DNA from: Prochlorothrix hollandica PCC 9006 = CALU 1027
GTDB taxonomy: Bacteria > Cyanobacteriota > Cyanobacteriia > Prochlorotrichales > Prochlorotrichaceae
Length of the DNA stretch: 64,000 nt
Reading direction: 5' to 3'
Assembly: GCF_000332315.1 (NCBI RefSeq)
Contig: NZ_KB235941.1
Location: forward strand, 572,684-636,683
Part shown: positions 14,845-25,400 of the stretch, one piece after another
Layout: each line of letters starts with the position of its first letter
Position numbering within the stretch: position 1 is the stretch's first letter
Position numbers and translations under genes: made by a program
The notes under the pieces: generated by a model
Database searches by the model: none
Told to the model about the DNA's origin: nothing
The model's input: the letters and a program-made list of their open reading frames with translations, nothing else

Positions 14845-17079
14845 ATGGTTAACGTTCCCGAATCATCCCCAGCGATTACCTATACCGTGGGGGGGACGGT
14901 GCAGGCGGGTAGTGGCTATTATGTGACGCGGGCGGCGGATGGGGAGTTGCTGGAGCTGTGTTTGGCGGGGGAGTTTGCCTATGTGCTGACTTCGCGGCAG
15001 ATGGGCAAGAGTAGCTTGATGGTGCGGACGGCGGATCGGCTGCGGGACAAGGCCAATGGGGAGACGGTGACCCCAGTGATTGTGGATTTGCAGGAGATTG
15101 GCACTCCCAGCCAAGAGGAGTGGTATTTCGGGTTTTTAGCGGCGGTGGTGGATCAGTTTGAGGTGGCGTTGGCGACGGATTTGTATGACTGGTGGGATGA
15201 GCAGCGGGGGCTGGGGATTACCCAACGGCTGACGCGGTTTTTTGATCAGGTGCTGTTGCCCCAGGTGGCGGGGCGGATTGTGATTTTTGTGGATGAGATT
15301 GATACGACGTTGAGTTTGGATTATACGGACGATTTTTTTATTGCGATTCGCTATTTCTATACGGTGCGGGCGGAAAATCCGGCATTTCAGCGGCTGTCGT
15401 TTGTGTTGTTGGGGGTGGCCACACCGGGGGAGTTGATTAAGGACGGCAAGCGCACGCCGTTTAATATTGGCAGGCGGGTGGAGTTGATGGATTTTTCGGA
15501 GACGGAGGCGGCTCCGTTGGCGGCGGGGCTGGGGTTGCCGGAATCCCAGGGGGCGGCGGTGTTTGGGGAGATTCTGGGGTGGACGGGGGGCCATCCCTAT
15601 TTGACGCAGCGCCTGTGTGGAGCAGTGCGAACCCACCCCCCAGCCCCCTCCAGGAAGGGTGAGAAAGAGGATCTGGTTCCTTCCCTTGTAGATGGGTTGG
15701 TGGAGGCGTTGTTTTTGGGGGAGGGGAGCGAGCAGGATAATAATTTGCAGTTTGTGCGGGATATGTTGACGGGGCGGGCACCGGGGGGGGAGGTGCTGGG
15801 GTTGTTGCAGATTTATCGGGAGATTTGGCGGGAGAAGGTGGTGCTGGATGAGGAGCAGTCGATCCTGAAGAATCACCTGAAGCTGGCGGGGATTGTGGGG
15901 CGGGAGGGATCCCGGCTGGTGGTGCGGAACCGGATTTATGAACGGGTGTTTGATAGGGGCTGGTTGCGGCGGCATTGGCCGTTGAATTGGGTGGGGCAGT
16001 TGCGGTTGGCCTGGAAGGTGGTCGCGGTGTCGGCGGCGGTGACGTTGGGGGTGGGGTGGCTGGGGTTGGTGGCCTATAACCAGTCGCGGCAGTTGCAGGG
16101 GGCGTTAACAGAGGTAGAGGCGGCAAATAAGATGGCACTGGCTAACGAGGGGCGGGCCAACCAGAATGCGCGGGAGGCGGAGATACAAGCGGGGCGGGCG
16201 GAGGAGCAGCGGCAGGTGGCGGAGGGACGGGCGGCGGAGTTGACGGTGCAGACCCAGAATCTGCAACAGCAGAGGGCACTGGCCCAGGAGAACGCGGCAC
16301 GGGCGGAGGAGAGTGCGCGGGAGGCGGCGGCACAGACGACGCTGGCGGAAGCACGGCAGCAGGTGGCGGAGGAGGCCCAGCGGGACGCAGTGGCGGCAAG
16401 GTTGGTGGCGGAGGTGCAACGAAGGCGGGCGGAGACGGCGACGGTGGCGGCGGAGGAGAGTGCGAGGGAGGCAGAGGAGCAGCGGCAGGTGGCGGAACGG
16501 CAGGCAGCAGAGGCGAAGTTGCGGGAGCAGGCGGCGGTGGTGTTGACCTGGATGCCCACGCGGCAAGCCCCTAAGGGGATGGCCTTAGCCCTGCAAACCT
16601 ATGCCAGTGCCGATAATCAAAAGACTAGTACATCTGTACTAAAATTTTCGGAATCCAGCTTGTTAAGCGCAGTGCAACAGCTTAAGGAAAGCCAGCGCCT
16701 GGAAGGCCATGAACAGGAGGTCTATGGAGTGGCTATTAGTCCCGATGGAGAGCGCATCGTCAGTGGCAGTGATGACGGCACCCTCAGACTCTGGGACTTG
16801 CAGGGACAACAAATCGGCGAACCCTTCCAGGGTCATACGAATTGGGTTCTTTCGGTGGCCTTTAGTCCCGATGGAGAGCGCATCGTCAGTGGCAGTTCTG
16901 ACGGCACCCTCAGACTCTGGCACGCCTCCCCCACCGCCTGGTTTCGCATTGGCTGCAACCGCCTCCGCTATCACCCCCTCTTCCGCGACCCCGCAACCGA
17001 GATCCCCAACGACCCAGAACTCCTGGAAAGCGTCGTGCAAGCCCGCCAAGCCTGCCAAACCCGCGTCTGGGACCCATAA
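14845..17079 (+). CDS. AAA-like ATPase / coiled-coil / two-repeat WD40 protein
   Basis: 744 residues. AAA_35-type domain about 10-380: Walker A TSRQMGKSS (49-57), Walker B IVIFVDEID (Asp150, Glu151), VLLGVATPGELIKD, and GWTGGHPYLTQRLC. A transmembrane segment follows at about 390-412 (AWKVVAVSAAVTLGVGWLGLVAY), then an Ala/Glu/Arg-rich coiled coil at about 415-565, then only two WD40 repeats (about 620-695, units ending DGTLRLWD and DGTLRLWH, nearly identical and 126 bp apart), and a tail WFRIGCNRLRYHP. That tail is the usual end of longer cyanobacterial AAA-WD40 proteins, so internal propeller blades have probably been lost. Residues about 262-275 (HPPAPSRKGEKED) look like an in-frame insertion of a dispersed repeat. 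A signalling or conflict role is inferred from architecture. Confidence 0.8.
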   Translation: MVNVPESSPAITYTVGGTVQAGSGYYVTRAADGELLELCLAGEFAYVLTSRQMGKSSLMVRTADRLRDKANGETVTPVIVDLQEIGTPSQEEWYFGFLAAVVDQFEVALATDLYDWWDEQRGLGITQRLTRFFDQVLLPQVAGRIVIFVDEIDTTLSLDYTDDFFIAIRYFYTVRAENPAFQRLSFVLLGVATPGELIKDGKRTPFNIGRRVELMDFSETEAAPLAAGLGLPESQGAAVFGEILGWTGGHPYLTQRLCGAVRTHPPAPSRKGEKEDLVPSLVDGLVEALFLGEGSEQDNNLQFVRDMLTGRAPGGEVLGLLQIYREIWREKVVLDEEQSILKNHLKLAGIVGREGSRLVVRNRIYERVFDRGWLRRHWPLNWVGQLRLAWKVVAVSAAVTLGVGWLGLVAYNQSRQLQGALTEVEAANKMALANEGRANQNAREAEIQAGRAEEQRQVAEGRAAELTVQTQNLQQQRALAQENAARAEESAREAAAQTTLAEARQQVAEEAQRDAVAARLVAEVQRRRAETATVAAEESAREAEEQRQVAERQAAEAKLREQAAVVLTWMPTRQAPKGMALALQTYASADNQKTSTSVLKFSESSLLSAVQQLKESQRLEGHEQEVYGVAISPDGERIVSGSDDGTLRLWDLQGQQIGEPFQGHTNWVLSVAFSPDGERIVSGSSDGTLRLWHASPTAWFRIGCNRLRYHPLFRDPATEIPNDPELLESVVQARQACQTRVWDP

Positions 17080-17098
17080 CCCCTGATCCCCGCCCCCC

Positions 17099-19489
17099 CT
17101 AGCCCTGGAGATGCCGATCGAGCCAAGACACCATCTCCCACAACACCTGACCCACCCCCTGGCGCGATCGATAGCTGTGGTCCTCCCCCGGCAACACCAC
17201 CCAGCGCACCGTTCCCCCCAACCCCTTAATGGCCTCATAGAGCCGCTCACTCTGGAGGGGATAGGTGCCGGGATTACTATCAGCACCGCCATGGATCAGT
17301 AAAAGAGGGGTTTTAATGCGATCGGCCACCGTAAACGGCGACATTCGGGTATAAGTCTCCAGCGCCTGCCAATAGGTGCGCTGCTCCCCCTGGAAACCAA
17401 AGGGCGTAAGAGTGCGGTTATAGGCACCACTGCGGGCAATCCCCGCCCGGAAGCGATCGCTGTGGGCCAGCACATTAGCCACCGTAAACGCCCCATAGGA
17501 ATGGCCCCCCACCGCTAGCCGCTGGGGATCGGCAATGCCCGCCGCCACCAGGAAATCCACCGCCCCATCCACACTGGTCAGCAACTGCTCCCCATAGGTA
17601 TCATTGGGTTCCGCCCCCGCCTCCCCCACAATGGGAATCGACGGATTATCCAAAATGGCATAGCCCTGGGTCAGCAAAAACAGCACCGAATTGCCCCAGG
17701 GACGGCTAAACACATGATCAGCCTGGGTTATCTGGCCCGCACTGTCCCGGCTGAGGTATTCCTCCGGATAGACCCACAACAGCGTCGGCAGTGGACCCTG
17801 GGCCGGATCATACCCCGGCGGCAAATAGAGAGTCCCCGACAGGGGCAAGCCATCGGCACGGCTATAGCGCACAATGCGCCGCGTAATGCCCCCATACCAG
17901 GGCAAGGGATCCGTAAACTGGGTGATGGGGGTGACCGTGTTCCGGCGGCGATCGTGGCGGTAGAAATTGGGGGGTTCCGTATCACTTTGGCGAGAGGTGA
18001 TGAACTCGTTGGCCTCAGGGTCCAGCACCAAGCGCACCGACTCAAAATAGGGATCCTGGGCCTGCCAGAGCCGTTCCTTCTCCCCTGTGGCTAAATTCCA
18101 GCGATCGAGGAAGGGATGCACCCCCTCCGGCGCAGCCCCATAGCCATCCAAATAAACACTATTGCTATCACCACCATCCCCCTCAGGAGCCAGCAGCAGC
18201 GTCCCCCAGTGGTAGGGACCCGGAGCCGTCACCAACTCCCCCGGATCATGGTAGGCATCCTGGAAATCCCGATCGTGGAGCAACTGGGGATTGCCCCCCA
18301 TCTGGCTGGGATCCAACAGCCAGGTGCGCACTTGGCGACTGTCGTACCAGGCTTCCAGACCAATGGCCATCTGCTCCCGGCCCCAGTAGAGGCGATTGAG
18401 GCGCAGTTGCAACTGCCACAGTAACTGGGGCGCAGACTGGAACGGGGCATTCACCTGATAGACCCCATCCCGGAACGGCACCTCCACCCTGGGATCCCCC
18501 TGATCCAAGGCTTCCACCCAATACACCGTAGCCGGTCGATCGCCCCGCCAGTTGACCCAGCGCCGCCCCGGACGCACCGCATCATACTGGGGTAACACCG
18601 TTTCGTTGAGGGGCAGATCGGCCACGGTGTAGCAGGGCTGACCCCGGCGGTCTAGGATCACGGCCCGGTGGGGAAAACGCCACAGGGGCACCTGGCAGGA
18701 AAAAGGTCGGTGGAAGGTTTCCAGCAACAGCCACTGGCCATCGGGGGAGGGGGTGACCTCATCAATGAGGGCTGGACCCAGGAGGGGCGTGCGATCGCCC
18801 TGCAAGTTTACCTGTACTATCTCCGAGGTCAGATAATGCTCAAATAAGGCCGCATCATGGGCATCCGTCAGCAAATGAGTGTAGGTGCGGGCAGGGCTGG
18901 CCTCGCCGCTATGTTCCTCAATGCGGGGACCCAGGGGCACAGGGGAGGCCGTGGGCGGATCCGGATGTTGGGCCGGAATCACCTTGCACAGCACTCCCTC
19001 CGCCTCACTGATCCAGACTGCAGGATTACCGTAGGTCCCATTCAACCCCTGGGCAATCAGGCACCATGCCTTAGCCGTGGCCAGTTCCAACACCCACAGC
19101 GCCCCGCCGCCGTCTTGGCTGACGGTGAAGGTTAGATAATTGCCCTCCGGGGACCAGCGCAGGTTCCGCACCGCAGTCCCCTCCGGCAGAATCACCGGGG
19201 TACACTGGCCCGTGGTGGGGGAACAAACCCGAATGCTGCCATAGCCTTGGACATGGGCCGGTTCCCAGGTCTGGGGGTCCAGATCCAGGCCCGCCAAGTG
19301 GAGGGAAGGCACCACAATCAGGCTGATGTCCGGCAGGGAAGGGCGCTCTAGCTCCAGGTACCACTGGCGATTGGGGGAAACCCGCACCACCGGCGATCGA
19401 GGGGCATCGTAGTGGCTGGCAATGGGTTCGGGGGGCAGTTGCCACTGGGGTTGAGGGCGGGCGGTAGCATCCATGGCATTGAGGTACAT
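17099..19489 (-). CDS. S9 family serine peptidase (glutamyl endopeptidase / CGEP-like)
   Basis: 796 residues from the ATG at 19489 (another ATG lies at 19474; further upstream frame is repetitive). N-terminal beta-propeller part (about 40-530; WQLPPEPIASHYDAPRSPVVRVSPNRQWYLELERPSLPDI is close to the start of chloroplast glutamyl endopeptidases), then an alpha/beta-hydrolase catalytic domain with nucleophile GGHSYGAF (Ser about 664), Asp about 737 in HGGADSNPG and His about 771 in GEDHSY. The family removes peptides or cleaves after Glu in stroma or cytoplasm; substrate specificity here is inferred. No clear export signal. It lies 3' to 3' with the AAA-WD40 gene (20-bp gap). Confidence 0.85.
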   Translation of the reverse strand: MYLNAMDATARPQPQWQLPPEPIASHYDAPRSPVVRVSPNRQWYLELERPSLPDISLIVVPSLHLAGLDLDPQTWEPAHVQGYGSIRVCSPTTGQCTPVILPEGTAVRNLRWSPEGNYLTFTVSQDGGGALWVLELATAKAWCLIAQGLNGTYGNPAVWISEAEGVLCKVIPAQHPDPPTASPVPLGPRIEEHSGEASPARTYTHLLTDAHDAALFEHYLTSEIVQVNLQGDRTPLLGPALIDEVTPSPDGQWLLLETFHRPFSCQVPLWRFPHRAVILDRRGQPCYTVADLPLNETVLPQYDAVRPGRRWVNWRGDRPATVYWVEALDQGDPRVEVPFRDGVYQVNAPFQSAPQLLWQLQLRLNRLYWGREQMAIGLEAWYDSRQVRTWLLDPSQMGGNPQLLHDRDFQDAYHDPGELVTAPGPYHWGTLLLAPEGDGGDSNSVYLDGYGAAPEGVHPFLDRWNLATGEKERLWQAQDPYFESVRLVLDPEANEFITSRQSDTEPPNFYRHDRRRNTVTPITQFTDPLPWYGGITRRIVRYSRADGLPLSGTLYLPPGYDPAQGPLPTLLWVYPEEYLSRDSAGQITQADHVFSRPWGNSVLFLLTQGYAILDNPSIPIVGEAGAEPNDTYGEQLLTSVDGAVDFLVAAGIADPQRLAVGGHSYGAFTVANVLAHSDRFRAGIARSGAYNRTLTPFGFQGEQRTYWQALETYTRMSPFTVADRIKTPLLLIHGGADSNPGTYPLQSERLYEAIKGLGGTVRWVVLPGEDHSYRSRQGVGQVLWEMVSWLDRHLQG

Positions 19490-19508
19490 AAGGGCAGACG
19501 GACAAGAT

Positions 19509-19561
19509 GAGGCAACGTAAAACGGGCAGATCAACGGGCAGATCAACGGGCAGCTAAGCAA
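19509..19561. repeat. Short direct repeats upstream of the S9 peptidase gene
   Basis: ACGGGCAGATCA occurs three times in a row (about 19519-19555). It lies within the likely leader of the minus-strand peptidase gene and is another minisatellite, not part of the protein if translation starts at 19489 or 19474. Confidence 0.7.
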
Positions 19562-19648
19562 GCTGTTAAACCCTAGAACACTGCGATCGCCCAGGGTCGC
19601 AACCCTAGGCAGGTCTGTCTACCCTATCCTATTTATGTCCAAGACTCA

Positions 19649-19757
19649 GGGGACGAAACCCAACAGCCAGTTTTGTCAAGTCCCTTGCTGGGTTTCGTGC
19701 CGCTACCCAACCGACGATCGACTACGATCGCCGATCGGTCTGCGTTCGTCGGTTGGA
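19649..19757. repeat. GTAGGTTGGG-type dispersed repeat (family D relative, no intact ends)
   Basis: GGACGAAACCCAAC...TTGCTGGGTTTCGTGCCGCTACCCAACCGACGATCG shares its interior with the copies at 42439-42565 and 47935-48080. The TTGACTGACACAA termini are absent. It sits between crtH and the S9 peptidase gene, just downstream of crtH. Confidence 0.75.
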
Positions 19758-19761
19758 AGAG

Positions 19762-21288
19762 CTAAAGGCCCAAATCCACAGCAACCCGGTGGGCACAGGC
19801 AAAACCGGAAAAAGCCACCGCATTGAGACCTTGACCGGGGAACGTACTATCCCCCACGCAATAGAGACCGGGAACCGCTGTGCGATTAAAGGGCATTCCC
19901 AACAATCCCCAGAGTTTTTGGCGGGGAATCGGTCCATAGGTGCCGTCCTGGCGGTTGAGGAAGCGGCGATGGGTGCGGGGAGTGCCCACCTCCTGGTAGT
20001 CGATGTGGTCTTGGAGACCGGGGAAAATGGCCTCTAAACGCTGGATTAAACGCTGGGCTGCTTGTTCCTTCTTGGCCTGGTAAGCGGCGGGATCCAGATC
20101 CTGCCAATCATCAATGTAGCTGGGGGTGAACGTGTGAATAATGTGGCGATCGGGGGGGGCCAAACTGGGATCCAGCAACGTGGGAATGGAGACAAAAATG
20201 GTACCTTCGTTGTCCTCCATCTTGGCCCAATCCTCTAGGACAATGTGGTGGCAGTCGGTGCCCGCTGGCAGCAGATCCGCCTTCACCCCCAGGTGAACAC
20301 TGACAAAGCTGGGGGATTTGCGGTAGCGTTGCTGCCACCGTTGCTCCGAGGTGGGCTGAGTCTCTGGATCCAGCAGCTTACCGAAGGTATCCCAGCGGGT
20401 GGCATTGGAAACCACCCGTTTCGCCCGAATTTCCTCCCCCGACACCAACCGTACCCCCACCGCCCGGTTCCCCTCCCGGATAATGGTTTGCACCTTGGCC
20501 TTATAGCGAATCGTACTGCCCGCCTTTTCCAGCCCTTCCACCAGTTTCAGGGCGATTTGGCCCACACCGCCCTTGGGGTAGTTGATGCCGCCGTAGTGGC
20601 GATCGGAGAAAACCATGCCCGCATTGATCATGGGGGTGCAGTCCGCCGGAACCACGGACCAGCAGTAGCACTCCATGTCGATAAATTTAAGTAATTCTGG
20701 GTCTTTAATGTGTCGCCGTGCCACATCCCCCGCATTTTGGGGTAAATACTGCACCAGACCTAGGCAAGCCAGGGGATGCTGGAAAAAGACCCGCGTTAAA
20801 TAGCCCAGTTCCTCCAGGGACAGCAACTCCATGGCGTTGAGGCAGTTAAACACGCTCCAACATTCATCATAAAAGCCCCGAATCCCCGTCGCCTCATGGG
20901 GGAAGCGCTGGATCAGTTCCTGGAGAAATTGCTCATAATCCCGGTGTACCCGCAGGGTCAGATCCTGGGGCAGGTGGTAGTGGATCTGGACGGGGTCAGG
21001 CACGGTTTCCAACTCCATGCCGACGGCGGCGAGGGCGCGGGTCAGCAGGTTGGTGGTGCCTTTGTCCCCAAACCCAAAGATCATGGAGGCTCCCACGTCA
21101 AAGCGGTAACCCTCGTGTTCAAAGTAGCCCGCACTGCCCCCCGGAATAATGTAGCTTTCCAGGACGAGAACCTTAGCGCCTTTAGCGGCTAGTTGGGTGG
21201 CGGTGACGAGTCCGCCGATGCCGGAGCCAATGACGATGACATCGTAGGTCTGGGGAGGAGCGGCGGTGACGGGGGTAGATGGGGACAT
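19762..21288 (-). CDS. crtH: Carotenoid (pro-lycopene) cis-trans isomerase CrtH/CrtISO
   Basis: 508 residues from the ATG at 21288, the length of known CrtISO enzymes; further upstream codons (to 21402) are minisatellite and not needed. FAD-binding Rossmann fold at the start ([29 protein letters not shown]), the [25 protein letters not shown] segment typical of Crt[42 protein letters not shown], and the C-terminal FAD motif [30 protein letters not shown]. It isomerises poly-cis lycopene precursors to all-trans lycopene at the thylakoid or plasma membrane, upstream of all major carotenoids. Confidence 0.93.
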   Translation of the reverse strand: MSPSTPVTAAPPQTYDVIVIGSGIGGLVTATQLAAKGAKVLVLESYIIPGGSAGYFEHEGYRFDVGASMIFGFGDKGTTNLLTRALAAVGMELETVPDPVQIHYHLPQDLTLRVHRDYEQFLQELIQRFPHEATGIRGFYDECWSVFNCLNAMELLSLEELGYLTRVFFQHPLACLGLVQYLPQNAGDVARRHIKDPELLKFIDMECYCWSVVPADCTPMINAGMVFSDRHYGGINYPKGGVGQIALKLVEGLEKAGSTIRYKAKVQTIIREGNRAVGVRLVSGEEIRAKRVVSNATRWDTFGKLLDPETQPTSEQRWQQRYRKSPSFVSVHLGVKADLLPAGTDCHHIVLEDWAKMEDNEGTIFVSIPTLLDPSLAPPDRHIIHTFTPSYIDDWQDLDPAAYQAKKEQAAQRLIQRLEAIFPGLQDHIDYQEVGTPRTHRRFLNRQDGTYGPIPRQKLWGLLGMPFNRTAVPGLYCVGDSTFPGQGLNAVAFSGFACAHRVAVDLGL

Positions 21289-21375
21289 GGACGGTGCAGG
21301 GGATAGGGCGTGGATGGGGTGAGTCCAGGGGGCTAGAGGGCGATCCCTGGACTCCTGGCCTGTTCCATCATAAGG

Positions 21376-21432
21376 GGATTCTGTCCCCCATCTGTCCCCC
21401 ATCTGTCCCCCATCTGTGCCCCGTTTATCCCC
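21376..21432. repeat. 12-bp tandem repeats CTGTCCCCCAT(C/G)
   Basis: Three to four tandem units of ATCTGTCCCCC upstream of crtH (minus strand), with two diverged units (CCCCGTTTAT) continuing the pattern. Located about 90-145 bp upstream of the crtH ATG. Confidence 0.75.
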
Positions 21433-21541
21433 CGTCGGTTTCCCCCGTTGTTCCAGACAGGGGCGATCGCCCTAGGGAGACTGCGATCGTGTTCCCCTCT
21501 TGGTCGGGGTTAGGGGTAGGTTTAGACCTGGCGATCGCCCC

Positions 21542-21642
21542 AGGGCACCTCGATTAATTGGGTTGGGCGGCGAAGCCGCCCGCTACAACCCCTATTCTTG
21601 CCTTGGTACAGGGGCAAGAATTTGGATTTTTTGAGGTGCCCT
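21542..21642. mobile_element. MITE-like element, family B (TIR AGGGCACCTC), copy 1
   Basis: AGGGCACCTC at 21542-21551 and its perfect inverse GAGGTGCCCT at 21633-21642 bound a 101-bp element. The inside holds a GGCGGCGAAGCCGCC palindrome and an AGGGGCAAGAATTTGGATTTTT arm. A second copy in opposite orientation is at 44537-44636, and one lone end is at about 42596-42605. Confidence 0.8.
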
Positions 21643-21988
21643 ATAAAAATATATAGAAACTATTTAAGTCCCCCATAAATTACTGCCCAACCGGTTCGGG
21701 AGTTGGGAACCGCGATCGACCGTGCCAACACTCTGCCAACACTCTGCCAACACTCTTGGATGTCTGGAGGGGCATAATAGCCAACCCCATCAAGGCTCCT
21801 CCCAAAACCACAAAAGCGGCAAATTAAGCTTATTGTCCTGGGGCACTCTGTGAGATAACGTAAAAAAACCGAGGAGACTTTGTAACCACCTCACCAGATC
21901 TGGCAAGTTGATGAAAACTTTAAAGAATGACATGGCAACACTGACATAAAAGGTCATGGAGATCCCCCAGGGATCAAAGTTTAATATC

Positions 21989-22093
21989 CTACAGCAGTCC
22001 TAAATGGGTCGTGTGGTGTGCCCCCTCCGGGGGCACACCACACCAAGGGTTTCAGCTATCGAGATGCCTACAACTGATTTAGGGTTGCTGTAG
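21989..22093. mobile_element. MITE-like element, family A (TACAGCA termini), copy 2
   Basis: CTACAGCAGTCCTAAATGGG at the left and CTGATTTAGGGTTGCTGTAG at the right form 17-bp terminal inverted repeats with two mismatches; inside is a long palindrome GTGGTGTGCCCCC/GGGGGCACACCAC. 105 bp. TA dinucleotides border CAGCA...TGCTG, consistent with a TA target duplication of the IS630/Tc1 superfamily. Confidence 0.85.
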
Positions 22094-22471
22094 GGTTTCG
22101 AGTAGAAACAAAAATATGTGATATAATTATTGACCAGAATCGGGGATCCTATCGGGTGGATGACTACTGTAGGGAAGGGGGACGAACGAGAGGCAACTCT
22201 ACCGGTCAGGGAAGTAGCCGAAAGTTCAAGATCTCAATTTGTACAATTGTTAACAACCCTGTAGTTTTCCCCCCGAAGCGTACCTAAGCCATCAAGCCCT
22301 GGGACAATAGTCTAACCCTTGGCTTGGAGAGGATTAGGGTCAAGGTTACCCCTATTTCAAGGGAAATCTACCCATTGCAGACGGGCTTACCCCGATCTGA
22401 GGCTGGGGTTGTTGCCATAGGGCTGTGTCCCCATCTCATCTTTTACCTAGTAAAGGCTCTGGAGATAGACC

Positions 22472-25400
22472 ATGACGCGCATTTCTTCAACTGATCATCA
22501 GTATCTAATACCTCACTGTCTACTGCCATTTTTCCAAGTCAGCGCCTGTGTAACCCTAGTGACCGGGTTGGGACTGATGGCCATCCCCCTAGCCCAGGCC
22601 CAGCCCATTGTGCCGGCGATCGATGGCACCCAAACCCAGGTCAATGTTACGGGCGATCGCTGGGACATCAGCGGCGGCACCCAGTCCGGCCAAAATTTAT
22701 TTCATAGTTTTGAGTCTTTTGGTTTAAATTCAAATCAAGTTGCTAATTTTATCGGTTCTCCTGACTTAGCCAATATTTTAGGACGGGTCAGCGGTGGCCA
22801 AGCCTCATTCATTGACGGCTTGATGCAGGTCAGTAATAGTAATGCCAATTTATATTTAATGAACCCAGCGGGGTTGGTCTTGGGTCCCAATGCTAGCTTG
22901 GATTTGGGGGGATCGTTCACGGCCACCACCGCCACCGCCATCGGTTTTGAGAACGGTTGGTTCAACGCCAGCGGCAGCGCCAATTACGATCTACTGGTGG
23001 GTAGCCCCAACCGCTTTGCCTTCACGGAGTCCTTGGGGGGGGCGATCGTCAACGAAGGCAACCTAGCCGTGGATCCGGGCCAGAGCCTAACCCTGCTGGG
23101 GGGGACGGTGGTCAATACGGGGAATCTCAGTGCCCCCGGTGGGGTGATCCAGGTGCGGGCGGTACCCGGTGAAACCATGGTGCGGCTAGAGCAGGCGGGC
23201 ATGGTGCTGGCTCTGGATCTGGAGCCGTTGCCCCAGGATGGGGATTTGGTGGCCACGGGCATCAATCCCCTGGATTTACCGGCATTGCTGACGGGGGGAG
23301 ATCTGACCCATGCCACGGCTTTGGTGGTGCGTCCCGATGGGTCCGTGAGCCTAACCAGTGGTGAGCCGGGGTTAATCCTGGGGGCGGGGGATGTGGCCAT
23401 GGCGGGATCGGCGACGGTGGATCAGGAAACCCTGGGGGATGGGGGCCAGATCCAGGTAATGGGAGAGAATCATCTAGAATTTCTGGGATCAGTCAGTGCC
23501 CGTGGGGGAGATCTCGGAGGCGATGGCGGACTGATCGATCTGTCGGGGAAAGAAACCCTGAATTTGGTGGGGGATTGGTTTAATCGGGTGGATTTGGCAG
23601 CACCCCAGGGCATTGCCGGAACCCTCTTGTTTGATCCCAACGATATTACGATTCAGGCGGGTCTTGTGGCCGCTGTGGCGGGCAGTCCCACCAATGCCAA
23701 CACCTTAGGGGCGGCTGATATTTCCAGTTTCTTGAATAGTACCGGTTCGTTGGTCATTGCCACCACGGGAAGGGGGGGCAGTGGGGACATTACGTTGAAC
23801 CCTGGGGCGGCCATTAGTTGGACGAGCGCCAATGGCTTGACGTTGAATGCCGATCGTCGCATCGTCATGACCAATGCCAGTATTACCAGCACCAATGCCA
23901 GTATTACCAGCACCAATGCCAGTATTACGCTCAATGCTCAAAATACAGGGGGCGGATCGGCTCTCTCTTTGTCGGGATATGATGGAGCGATCGATCTGCG
24001 TAGCTCCCAAATCAGCACTACCAGCGGGGCGATCGTCCTTAATGCCAATGTTGACAAAAGCATTACTGGGGATTTTGTTGGTATAGTGCTGGGTCAAAGC
24101 GGTACTCCCACCACTATTACCAGTGATAGTGGCGCAATCACCATTACGGGCCGTGGTGGTGATGTGGGCGGGGATAATGATGGTGTTTTAGTCTGGCAAG
24201 GGGAGATTCGCTCAGCCACCGGTGACATCACTCTGATCGGTACTGGGGGTACTGGGGGCCTCGGAGAAGGAGTGAATCTCTACCAATCGACGGTTAAATC
24301 CACTGGTACTGGCTCTAACGCGGCTAATATTCTCATCCAAGGCACGGACGGTCCTTCCGCCTTGTCGGTTGCCTATCAAGCGGCGGGGTCTGGTCTCAGC
24401 AGCCTTACCTCGATCGATGGGGATATTGAGATTCAAGGGACTGCTATCGATTCCACCAGTTTCGGCACTCTGATCGCTGGAGTAATAAGCATTACGGGAT
24501 CCGGGCAGTTGACGATCGACCAAGCAGGGGTTGCAGATATTCAAATCTCGAGTGATATTACCGCCACCAGTGGAACCATTAATCTTCAAGCCGATCGCTC
24601 CATCACCCTCAACTCCGGCTCTAGCATTACCAGCACCAGCGGCAACATTACCCTGAATGCCAACACTGCGGGCACAGTGACGGGTAACTTTGCTGGCATT
24701 CTGCTGAATGGGAGCAGTCTCACAAGTACTACCGGAGCGATCGCTATCACGGGGACAGGGGCAAAGGGTCCCGGCAACTTGAATGCGGGCCTTCATCTGG
24801 TCAATACCACGGTGCAATCCATCGGTAATAGTGCTACTAAGGCTGGGACTGTCACCCTCACCGGTAGGGGTGGCTCTGGTGGGACAAGCCGCCTCTATGG
24901 CATTGAACTGGAAGGGGATGCTACGGAAATCAGTTCCTACACTGGCGATATTGTCCTCACGGGCATCGGGGGGGCGGGCACCGGCACCGATAATACTGGC
25001 ATTAACCTACGGGACGGCTCAGAAATCAAATCCTTGGGAACTGGGGCTACTAATGCGGCGACCATAACCCTCTTCGGTACAGCAGGGACAGGGAGTCTCT
25101 ATAACGATGGGGTGCGGATTCAAAATACCAATGGTATCGCCACCCCTGTATTGGGAATCAGTTCCATTGATGGTGCCATTAATGTCACGGGTAACGCATC
25201 GGGATCAGGGGATTCGACGGGAATTGTGTTAGCTCAGGGTGCGCTGATCAAATCCACTAATCGGGCTCCCATTAAGTTGATCGGTTTGGGGGGCACTGGT
25301 GCAAATAATGGACAACGTGGTGTGTTCGGCGGTGGTAATGCGGCGATCCGATCGGTGCATGGAGATATTGACATTACTGGAACTGCCCAAGGTTCTGGAT

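Larger units (their letters stand above)
21289..22471. other. 1.2 kb divergent intergenic region with two MITE-like elements
   Basis: No supportable gene. It contains, in order: 12-bp CTGTCCCCCAT-type repeats (about 21376-21432), a family B element (21542-21642), three CCAACACTCTG units (about 21722-21756), a family A element (21989-22093) and an unassigned, possibly structured stretch (about 22150-22250, GGGAAGGGGGACGAACGAGAGG...AGTAGCCGAAAG) before the leader of the giant adhesin gene. I could not assign this last stretch to a known RNA family. Confidence 0.5.

Noticed and set aside
15136..16566. Several long minus-strand frames opposite the AAA-WD40 gene
   Set aside because: Pro/Arg/His-rich shadows caused by the high GC third-position bias; the plus strand has clear domains.
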